From NCBI RefSeq assembly GCF_963678975.1, contig NC_089278.1, positions 7,591,479 through 7,655,478 on the forward strand: DNA of 64,000 bases, in the 5' to 3' direction. The stretch comes from Dysidea avara. Lineage: Eukaryota; Porifera; Demospongiae; Dictyoceratida; Dysideidae. Positions 40,801 through 52,800 of this stretch are shown piece after piece. The notes below the pieces were generated by a model that was not told where the DNA came from, did not search any database, and worked only from the letters and a program-made list of their open reading frames with translations. Position 1 is the stretch's first letter; every line of letters begins with the position of its first letter. A program made the translations under genes and the position numbers.

Positions 40801-43800
40801 CAGTCATTTGTAACCGTCTGTCTTGGTATAATGTCGACACTAAACCATTCAGTTCTGAAAACTGTTCTTTCAATAGTTGCTGTGCAAAATTAATCTCAAT
40901 ATCACACAACTCTTCTCCCATTATGATTCTTTCTGTGTCAATACACTTAACCCTTTTCCTCAGAGGTGGCGCTTCTTCTGGACCTTCATTATGCTGCTCA
41001 GGTACAATTACAACAGGTAATTCGCAAGGTTGCTCTGAGGAAACCACAAGTTCCTGTCCTTGATTTGCAGCTGCAATGCTTGTTGATTGGTAGGTCGAGT
41101 AGGTGCACAAACTTCAAACACTTCCACTGACAGTGTGGACTGGATCAGTTTCTTAGCTTTCTGGCATTCATCGGCGTTAACGGACTTGAAGATTAATTTA
41201 CAAGGTATTTCTAGACCACCCTGAGGCAAATCCGAGGAGTACCTTCGAACTCCATTAATTATACAAACGAGCAATCCGCCTCTCCTAATAAATAACGAGC
41301 AAATCGTCAATATTCTTCTTGGCACATGACCTACAATTCGGTCACTTCCTCCTATTGCTTTCTTCACAGCCACAGCATACGGATCGTGACTGTTGCCAGG
41401 CTCACGCTCACATCCAAGTTCCTCGCCAATTATTGGATCATTCCATATTAGTTGGTATTCATGGTATCCGCGTATCATAGATTCCACAGAAAATATGAAG
41501 TTGAAACCCGCCATGTGGATGCTGCAGGATCAGTTGAGCCAATCACACACTCTATTTACTTCCCACCGTCACGTTACAGTCCCAGCTACATGACCTGTAA
41601 GGATATGAATTTAATATAGCTATAGTTATATTCATAGAGGCACAAAGGTTGTGCACAGCTGTTATAGTTTTGATACAGACTAGACCTCGCAGAGCGAGGG
41701 TGTGGCTATACCACACTATAATATGCGTTGGAGTTCAGGTTCTCCGTTTGGTGTAGTGAATGTTACGGAGAATTTGGCCGGGCTCGACTGTTTCGCTAAT
41801 GTTTTACACTTGGATAGTCAGTGGAGCATTTCGCCAAAGTTTTTTTTGCCAATACCATTTTTTGACGATTCGCCAAAGTTTTACGCCACCAATGTTTTGT
41901 GCTATACGGTATACTAGTATACTAATGTAGGAAAACAAGAAAGCATAAGGAACAGAAAGAAGAAATAGAATAGAGAAGGAAGAAAAATATTTTGATGAAA
42001 TTCAGGGATGAGTAACTCAGAAATGTAATCTTGTAGTACAACTAAGAAAAGGAAATATCCTCTATCAAAACACCAGTGCTCCCGATAACGTTGTACATCA
42101 GACAATTTTGGACAATTTCTGGACAAATTAGCCAATGTCTGACCATAATAGTATTTGGCAGGACATAATGTCCTATCAAAGGAGCCCAAACGCCCAAGAT
42201 GTGCATATTTGTACTTTACTAATAATAGCTATCTCTTGGTTGCAAGGAGAGAGGACCAAAGCCAAATATATTGAGTGCAAGTACATGGGCTGGTATAAAC
42301 CATTATATAGCACTTTAGCGTGGGCGTTCAAAGGCGCCGCTCAGGGTTTAACTCGCATATTGACCGGGAAAAATGGTTTGCCAATGACTTTGATGCCTAG
42401 CCAGTTCAAAGAAACGATACGCCTTGACTCGTATTGAGTGACATAGAGCTTTGTATTGTGGGACTCGTTTTTGTAGTGGTTGCTAAACTGTGTATATTTG
42501 TTAAGATAGACTACCGTATAATAAAAAACATTGGCGGTAAATTTTTTTGTCGAATTTGGCTAATAGCGTTCAATCCGCCAAAGTTTTTTTTGCCAATTAT
42601 TTTAGATAATCACACAAGCACATTGAGTAACTAGAACTAAGAGATGAAGGTCAGCTTGTAGTCAGGCGTACCACCACACAATAAAGATCGAGCTGACTTT
42701 GGAGATCTTCCTAGGAATGTGTTCCACAGTTGTAAGCACTCCTTGGCAACCGGCTTCCCGTTCGCACATCAGCTAGTTTGTCTCGTGATGGATTTGGCCA
42801 AATACTTTGATATACGTGATAACCTCTGCTACTGGAGTTCACTGAAAATGCAAATACGGTCGCTCTCGGCATCGCAGGAGATAGAGAAGCCTCGAGAGAA
42901 GCATGTCTTTGCTACCACATTGTTAGATCAGTAGCTACAAAAGTACTGCTACAACAACGCTAGCTACAGTACCTATACACTTACTACACTACTTAGCTGA
43001 TGAGTTGACACCTTATCCTTACGTACCATACAGTAAAAACTTTGGCGAATATTATTTCATCGCCAAAGTTTTTTCTGCCAATTTTTTCAACAGAAGAGTT
43101 TCGTCACACTTCTTTACTGCCAAAGTTTTTACTATACAGTAGTTGATTGTTACCAAATAAAAGGATGATGAAAACACAAAATAATTGTTTGGGCAATCGT
43201 GGATGCGCATTTCTACCCACTGCGTATCAGCCTTTGAACAGACCACAGAACGAAAAAACTACTACTGCTACGCTGAAATAGGTTAGTAACTTACAGTCCT
43301 AAGTGCTTAACTACTTTATAATATAATAACTTACTTACTGTCCCAATAGCGAAGTTAGTTGGTTTAACTTAGTACAAAAATGATAACAATATAAACTCCA
43401 TCCACAATCGCAACATTGCGTGTTAAAGCATAGTAACGTATTGACGTTTTAACGTATGGATAATGTTTCTGATGGCTATTAGCCCACACTATTAAAACCA
43501 TGATTGATCTTCAGATGCTACTGTATAAAACAAATGGGATGAGTTCTCAGTAGTTCTTCCACCTATTAGGTGAGTGCGCCCCAAGTGATATATATCACTT
43601 ACACCACGGCTGCTTGGTATTCGCTGATATTATACACCTGCAGCCCTCAAGCTTTATTATTATTATAGGTGATAATTGTAGAATTCACGTGAGTGAGTAT
43701 GTTACAATAGGTGTAATAATTAAGGCTAAGTTACATGTAGTGTTATTTTAAATGTCCCCTAAAAATATCTAAATTGTTACAACTTACAGTATAGTATCAC

Positions 43801-46800
43801 TAGGTAGATTGTTCCACAATCGAATGGAAGTAGGAAAGAAGCTGTACTTGTATGCGTTAATAGCTGTGTCTGGCTGTATAAATTTAAGGTCACTGCCCCT
43901 GGTATGCCTTGTTCTATATGTTATATAGCTAGGTAGTGAGACATCCACGCTATTATGAATAATTTTGTGCAACATCTGAAGTCTTAGATGTTTGAAGTGT
44001 GTTTGCATGGTATTTCAATTAAGACGTAATAACATGTTTGATACACTGCTAGTTTGGTAATAATCATGCAACACAAAACGAGCTGTTCGTCTTTGTAGAC
44101 TCCAATTTGTTAATTGACTATCTGCTATAAGGTGCCCAAGCTGTAGCTGCATATTCCAAAGTGGATTTGACATATGTAAGGTACAGATCTTTAATTTTAC
44201 GTGAGCAGTTTGTGAAATTTCTCCTTATACAGAGTTTGTCTTTTTGCCCACATTGTCCACGTGCTGGTTAAAAGATAGCTCGAGTCAATTGATACCCCCA
44301 GGTATTTGGCACACTCGACCACAGTAAGTTGTTTTCCATGAAGGGTGTAATTAGCATGTATTGGGGTTTGTTTAAGAGTTATTGATATAACCATACATTT
44401 ATCGCCGTTGAAAGACATTTTCCACTTTTTCTCCCATAGTTCCAAAAGTTTCAAATCGTCTTGCAAGGCTCTAACATCTGTAAAACTGTCAATTCTCCTA
44501 TATAGTATGCAGTCATCAGCATATAAGTGACAAATAGAACTTAATTCCTGTACAATGTCATTTATATATAAGAAATAACAGAGGACCTAGCACAGAGCCT
44601 TGTGGGACACCACTTAAAACATGTTGAAAGCTTTACTGAAATCTTTACTGAAATCAAGTAAAATCATGTCTGTTCGGCTTTTTTGATTTAAATTGTAAGC
44701 TAGATCATGGATTGTTTATAATAACTGTAATTCAGCAGAGCTCCGTTTCCAAAATCCTAATTGCATGTCTGACAAGATATTATTTGATTCTACAGTAGCA
44801 GACAAAAAAAGTTCCCATTCCGTTTGCGTTTCGTTCCGTTTAGCATTTAAACGCTTAGAAGAAAACACTAACAAAACGCTTGCAGGGTGTTAAAATGCTA
44901 GGGGAAAAGCTTGAGGAACGCTAAGTATAATACTAGCAAATAGAAGTTAAACTTCTACAGCAAAGTTCAGTAAGTGGCAAGTATTATTATGATTATTGTT
45001 ATTAATCAGCTAGTCTAAACTCCATTGCAAACGCATACTTGTGCACAAACGCAGTATAATTGTTGCTTACCCATGTGTGTGTCTATTTCTTTTTATCCAG
45101 CTAGATTCGATAACCACTTCTTACTTGGTCACCATTAAGACGCCACCACAGCTGACTGGCAGAGGCCATGGCTAGCTACTGACATCGATGAATACGATAA
45201 AAGCAGACATTAAAGCCTTTATATTTTATGTATAAATACTTGTTATTTGTATACAGTTCCTCTTGCGTAGCTCAGCTCAATATCATAAACACTTCGTTAC
45301 TCAGCTGCAATACCGTGTAAACCCCCCACCCAGCTGCCATTCCATTTAACGTATCTTGCTATAACTTCGTGGTTAAAACGCATGTAATTCCCTTCGACAG
45401 TCCAGGTTAGTTTTATACTAAGTATATACATCAGAGAAGGCCTACTACAGGCAATGTTACAGGCCACCTGTGTCCATGCAAAGTACAAACCCATCCAAAA
45501 ACAGCTTATAGCTGTAAAAAAAGTGCGCGTCCAAGTAAAGCAGAGTTAACTGCGACAAAAAGTAATGATATCATAATGCGGCCATGTGCGAGGTGTGCAA
45601 GTTGTAAAATTAATATTAGCTAATCAGATAATACAATGTTATTGTTAAAGTGTTAATGAGAACTATGTGATGCTGCTATTTTTAAGTGTGTGAGCATCTT
45701 CATAAATGCCACACAAATTTAATTCTCAATAAAGCAATGTGTATAGATTCTCTGATAGCAATAAATAGTTTGAGTTTGGCCACCTTTCCTATGCTACGAA
45801 CAAAGGAAAGACGGCCAAACTCAAACTATTTATTGCTATCAGAGAATCTATACACATTGCTTTATTGAGAATTACATTTGTGTGGCATTTATGAAGATGC
45901 TCACACACTTAAAAATAGCAGCATCACATAGTTCTCATTAACACTTTTAACAATAACATTGTATTATCTGATTAGCTAATATTAATTTTACAACTTGCAC
46001 ACCTCGCACATGGCCGCATTATGATATCATTACTTTTTGTCGCAGTTAACTCTGCTTTACTTGGACGCGCACTTTTTTTACAGCTATAAGCTGTTTTTGG
46101 ATGGGATTTCAATACTTTTTGTTAGAATAAGCAACGCACTGTTGATAACAGTAGGTGAGTTTCCATGGTTTTGACAGAAACCCCAGATTACAGTGACAGA
46201 ATATTAAAATATAACTGTAATTTTAGTGGCCAGGGTCGCCCACATGGGGGTGGGGGGGGGGGGGGGGGAACTGGGGTATTTTTCCCCCTGCCCCAGCCCG
46301 AAAGGGGCCCCTTGAATACCTGTTTAAAGAAAGATCGATATACTCTAATAGAGCAGTCAGGATCTAGACCCTTCCTTGCCACTGGGCCCCTCTTTAACTC
46401 TTTTCCCTGGGCTCTCTAATTTCTCTGGACGGCCCTGTTAGTGGCATGCAACTGCAGTCAGCTACCACCCATTTTAACTAGTAAACCCTTAATAACACTT
46501 TGCCTTTCATCTTGTACTGCATTAAAACGATCAAGATACTCTATTAGAGCAGTCACAAAACAGCTGTAACACAGCAATCAATATTTAGCATAGTTACAAC
46601 TTCTGCTTAGCATCGGATTGTATAGTTTAAATTACTAGTTACTTACTGACTTACAATATAAAAATATGGCACTTGTAGAAATGTGACTGTTCTATTAGAG
46701 TATCTCGATCTACTTCAAGCATTGACTAGTTCAAGCGAAGAAGCTATGCCCCTGCCAAGAGATCTTGTGAAATGAAATGAGAATAGTAAAGAAAAGGCAA

Positions 46801-49800
46801 GTATGTACAGAGACAATAGAAGGGCGTGTAATTATGTCCTGTTGTAAATAAATGCCTTTAAAATTTATATTACTACTAAATAAGCGCACCGGAATAGGCT
46901 TGAGGCTGTTGTCTCCATGGTTGTCTCATTACTTGTCTTTTCGTGTTGAAGGGATTTAGTCACAATTGGTGAGTTTAACTATACATGTATTTGCGTTGTA
47001 AAACTTAATTGTAAAAAGGCGATTAGCACATATCATGAAAACATGTATTTGTCACAGTAGAGTCTCTCACGATTATTACGAGACATTGGACCAGGGTAAA
47101 AAATTTACTGCTATATTTAGAGGTTGTAGCGTTTGTATATCTTAGTATCTTAATAAATAATTCTCCATGATCACTAATCACTAATAGTACAGTGAAAACT
47201 GGTCATTATTCAGGCCGTAGAAGCATGCTGTTCTAACTGGCTATAGAGATGGATTTAGTGTGTGACAGCGTATGAGACAGTGAGTGCTGGCAGCAAGGGG
47301 GCAGCCAATCTGTTAGAGCACCAAAGGCACTGCTTCAGACTTAGGCAGTTGGCTGTCAGCCCAAAGTGTAAAAGTTTCACTATTGGTCCTTCTAAGCTCC
47401 TGATGAAGAAAGTGATGAAGTCATTATCCATAGGATATATTTTTCAGAGTATCCATTTCAGTTCTACAATATAGTAGCCAAGCATAAGATGAACATAACA
47501 CAGCATTCCGGTGGTTTAGTGGTGACCAAACACTGCCTGAGGTAAACTGTGGTGAGATTTGAGACTACTGGAAGCCCTGGAATGCCTTCAACACATGAAA
47601 TACCAAATATCTAATGCCTGGCTTTCATCCACAGTGGACCTGTCTTGGTGGCCACTTGTACAGAAGGAAAACAGCTGCCACACAAGTCTTTCGAGCGAAC
47701 AGCTAGTTTCCACACCTCTTAATTATCAATTTGTAAAATCTTGAGCAAAATTGTGTGTGCGAGCAAGTGTGATGTTGGTGCCGTGTATATGGTTGCTGCC
47801 TAGCATTGACACATCACAAATATTGAAGTCACAATGTGTTACTGTATCATCCATCTAAATACAATCTCTGAATGTGTCATTTAGTGTAGAGAGCAATCTT
47901 CCACAAGAAGTGACCTGCAGGTTTCAGTGTATATTGTTAACCATTAATATTGTTCACCATTGTGATTGTGAACTGTATGTACAGTGAAACCTCACTTAGT
48001 GGCCACCTCTTTAATAAGACCACCTCATTATATTGGCCACCTCTAGTAGATCCAAATATAGCTAAGCAGTACTTTATGACCTCATTAATAAGGCCACCTT
48101 GTTATTCAGGCCAAATTTTGTGGTTCCACAGCTGGCCATATTAATGAGGTTTCATTGTACTTATGTGAATTTTTATTTTTCGTAACTTTTCTTCAAGTTT
48201 ACTGATGGGCACTGTGAAGCATTGTTGGCTGGTCCGTACATAATGTGGTGACTTGAAATGCTAAAACAGTACGTAGCATGTCTTGTATGTACATGTAATG
48301 TGTTGTAATGTGTCCACACATCCACACATCTTAGAAATAAATATAGTTGTATTCTCTATACTCAGTTCCATTGTGCCACTGGGTCATAAGTGGGTTGAGT
48401 ATGGATCATCTAGGACATTTGAGCCACATTTTGTCCTGGCCAAGTGGATCTCATCCACTGACAGAATATACAGGATCAGATCACGTGTATAAATTACGGT
48501 GGAACTTGTTTATTGCCACCTTCACTCAATAAGCAGGTAAAATAGTGTATAAATTCTCAATTGGAATTGGCTTTTCAAGAGAGGTTATCTTTCTATACTG
48601 GTGGCCATTAAGACAGGTTGTACTGATAGTGTGTACATACTAGAGATGCAACAATATCCTCCACTTAGTGTCGTTTGATAGTGATGCAATGGAGACTATG
48701 TATTGTTGCATTTAAATACTATACTATTATATTGCAACTCTAGCACGTATTTATAACAGGAATGTTTGTTAACTGTTTAGACATACTGGAGCAACACCCA
48801 CTCATCTGGATTCTACAAATGGAGTCATATTAACTTGTCATCGTACTTACTTGTTACTCCCATTGTGCTTGGATGAATATACATGCCGTCATGTGAGACT
48901 TGTTACCATGGCGGGCCACTGGAAAACATTTTCATAGCAGTTATATTACAGTCATTATTGTACAATTCTTACATTATTGTTGTGAAAAGTGTTTGGTATT
49001 CATGTGTCCTCTGTATGTTGTAATTACATGTGTAATTTTTGTGTGGGGGTGTTATAAAATGCAATAATGCGTGGTGACAATTGGCTAGCTACATGTGCTA
49101 ATTACTCGCAGCTTGTGTCAACAACTGGTAACCGCAGTTGTACTCTGTGTCATTCTTTAAGCCGCGCCCTTAGAGGACAAATTACGTCATGGTGGGGGCG
49201 ACTAAATTTAAAAACGAACGATGGTATGCAGCACCATAGATTATATCTGTGGACTATAATCTATGGCAGCACACTTCTTTGTGGCTTTATGCACTGATTA
49301 ACTACATAGAGCGCCAGTTCATCAATACCCAGTGACCGCAGTTGTGCTCTGCGTCATTCTTTAAATTCCGTGTAAAATTCTTAGATAGCAAATTACATGG
49401 GGGCGACTAAATTCAAATTTCAAACTAGTCATTCTCGAAAACATATGTTTCATTCTGAACGAAACTTTTAGAACAGTTTAAAGATACATTGCCCTACATG
49501 CCAAGCGAGTATTGCGGAAAACAACAATCTGGGATTTGTATTTGGCCTCTAGGTCGACTGAGGACGACTGAAACTTCGTTTGGTGCTGAAATTACGACTG
49601 TAGGGTAATCATGTATGGTGAAATCGATGATGTGAATCTTGAGGCGATTGAGTGAATACTGAAGCGATAGCAGGGCAATCAATGTTTGGAATGCACAAAG
49701 GAACGCAAGGCATACACCTGCGGTTGCGTCTAACCGCATGCGATAAAAAAAAAAAAAAAAAAAAAATGAAACTTCCCCTTTGATGTCGGCAATCTCGATC

Positions 49801-52800
49801 ACGAAACAATCGGCATGGATTTGCTTCACTGCTTGTGTGGTAGTTACTAGTGACACGATGAGTTCAACTCTAGAGTTTCAGAGGGATAGCGTAAGTGGCG
49901 GGTGAGTTACAGGAAGGCCGAATTTGACAACGTTCGTTCCTGTAAAATCCTCACATAGTGGTCGCGTCATTTATTGTCTGCGGCGCGCGTTTCTGCTTTA
50001 CTGGCTGCGCGACTCACTACCGTGAGTCTTGATATGTCCGAATAAATTTGGATTTGTCAGGACATTTTGTCATGGCACTTGAGAATTCTTATCAGGAGCA
50101 CTAAAACACACACACATGTATATACCATACCATACAATACATGACACATTGTTACTCACGCTAAAGCATTGCGGTGTTCAGGTATAGTAGAGAATCCATA
50201 CAACATGATAACACAGCCAACAAAGGCAGCGAATATCAACCATTGAGTGTAGAATCCTGTGTAGTGTAACAAACACAGTGACATTTCGAGTTCACAAAAT
50301 ACACATCACTTACAATTACAACAAACAACTACTACAGCTATACAGCAAAGCCAGTATCAGTAATACATATGAGGTACCATCACACTTACCAACCCAGGTG
50401 AAATAGATACCGATCTTTTCTCCAAAATATTTCCTCACGTGATTCAATGGCTGACTCTTATAGAAGTTAGTCCACTTGGACCAGTGGTAGTATAGCAACT
50501 ACAAATGATAATACTCTTAGATGTACAATCACACAGTGTACATGCAATAAAGATTGTGATAGCAATGTAATGTCAATATTTCTACAGTCAGTGCTAGCAT
50601 TATAGCTACATACGACAAATAGTTAGAAAGCAAGTCAAGTGGCATTTGTTGTGCTGGAAATATAGTTAGGGCATTATATGGTAAAGTCTTGGTGCAGGCA
50701 TACTAATAAAAATTCCAAATGATTCAGCTGATTAAAGCAGTTCTCATCAGTTCAGGTACACATACCGTATTTACTTGATTTGTGCCACAGGGGTTCTTAT
50801 TATTATTTTTGACCAAAAATAAGGATAAAATCCTTCGAATAGTGTCGCACTGCAGTATTACTTGAGGGTGCGCTACTAATGTTATAAACCTTTCACTACT
50901 AGCTATTCTATAACATTACAGTTTTAGAACAATCACAACATGTTACTACTTGCTTCTTTTATATAAGACTTTTCTTTCACTCAAGTCCTTGTAGCACAAC
51001 TATGGCACACCTCATGTTTTGTGGTCAGGTCAGTTTACTAATATCCGGAAATTTGATTATGTGACAGCTGTTTAAGTTAACCTAGACAATGCCTTTCATA
51101 AATCAAGATGGAGATGAATACTATAGGTGAGTACTAGTAACGAGCATTTACAAAAGTGTAGTGTGGTACTATTCGAGGGTGTGGTACAATTAACAAGGAT
51201 GAAACCAAACCTCCAGATTCTTGATACAACTGCTGAAATGGATATGCCCATTAAGTTATTCAAACTCTCCATGAGCAGGCATATTAGATGGTGTACACTG
51301 TATTTGACCAGTTAATAGCTACGGCTACTATAACTTTCAGCAAGGAAAAACATGTGGCTACTATCGGCTTATGTGGCAGCAGCCCACAATGTTTATATGG
51401 ATTCATGAGTGACTAACCTTGTTTAATCAACATTCAATAATTAGAATAGTTCAACACTATCATTGGCATAGCAATGTGATGCCATGTAATCGAATTTTCG
51501 TAAACTCACATTTTCGTAATAGTTTAATCCTGTTGGGTCTTGGCTTCATCACGAAACTTACTGAATTCAAAGGTTAGTTCTTTAGTTATAGATATGAAAT
51601 CTACCTATTTGGAACAGATGTAGAGTTTAAAGTGAATTGTGTACTGATGAAGAATAGTAGTCATGTGTCAGGAAACGTTAAAGTGTTTTATTCCATAGTG
51701 ACATCCTAGAGGAAGAAATTGCCATGTAACTACCACGAATGGGTGTGCCTCATAATGTATATCAATAGTGTACAGCTGCAATCGGTGTCCCATTTAGAGA
51801 GAAGTTGAATATCTGCTTACGAACTTGCGATGATGGCGATTTTCCAGCTCTGTACAATCACAGAACATGACAGAATTTTCTTTAAATGAACTTGTTGGTG
51901 CCAGTTGGATGGTAATTAAAACCGATTCACAGTCAAATTCTCGGGGACCACTGGTTGGAATTGCCAAATTGTGTCATACTAACCGTCCAATACGTAGAAC
52001 TACTCAGTAACCATACATCTAAACACTCACTATAAACTAAGGAGGTCAACTGTGTAGTTTTTGTTTATATAACAGTAACCGCAACAAAGTTATCAAATAA
52101 AAAAGTCTAAACACCAGCCCAAACAAACACAACGGAATCCCAACTAACTACAGGGTATTTACAAAGGTGTATTACACTCCAAAGAACTATTCTATATTAC
52201 TTACATTGCAATCCATTCCACAGCTGGTTTATTCATGATCTGTCCCATTTTCGCTGTTGTGCATGCGTACCTGCACTTGTGTCCACCATGCCATGTCTAG
52301 GATAAAGCATCCGACTGTCGACTTTACTTGTCTCCATGGATGTATAACACTTTATTACTTTCAACTTGAAAAACAATCTAACTCGGCTAATATAAAATGT
52401 TATACTTTGTGCTATTACATAACAAACATGCACTAGTCCGGAAGGATCCGGTTATCCACTCTATGGATGTGCCCACTTTAGTACTAGCGCATCTTGCTAT
52501 GAAATGCATTTTACAAGTTATAGCGAGGCTAAAGTTTATTTTATGAGTGAGTTATAATGCCATGCCGCCATATGGCGGCAATGGCTATTAATGGGTTAAT
52601 ATGTAGCAAATCCTGTGTTGACCACTGCTATGGTTTGAGAGTTAGCAGCATTACAGAGAGACGAACAGCCTTTTCAGCTTTCTGTAGGTAATTTCTGGTA
52701 TAATGTAGGTGTCTAAAGTAGCAGACAATGGAGAATGAATTAAGAAGACAACTTAGAAGACAACTTTGTTTGCCAGTTACTGTTCTGTTTATATATACAA

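Larger units (their letters stand above)
38478..41909. mobile_element. TA-flanked pogo-like transposon with two divergent protein modules
   Basis: 3432 bp. The left end CCGTATAGCGCAAAATTTTG and right end (inverse of CCGTATAGCACAAAACATTG) are inverted, with TA at 38476-38477 and 41910-41911. Subterminal copies of TTCGCCAAAGTTTT occur in both orientations near each end, probably transposase-binding repeats. It carries a DDE transposase on the plus strand (38706-40256) and a HIRAN plus Ulp1-like protease region on the minus strand (40463-41514), their 3' ends 206 bp apart. It lies in anoctamin intron 9. Confidence 0.85.

Noticed and set aside
42135..42437. 100-codon plus-strand frame ([12 protein letters not shown]...)
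   Set aside because: No recognisable family, no splice context, located in an anoctamin intron. Probably chance.
49494..49856. 120-codon minus-strand frame with a Phe run
   Set aside because: The Phe run is the A23 tract read in reverse, and the remainder has no family resemblance.
51088..51130. Possible small start exon ([12 protein letters not shown]) followed by a GTGAG donor, plus strand
   Set aside because: No downstream exon or family match was found and it lies inside an intron of the opposite-strand anoctamin. Kept only as a note.
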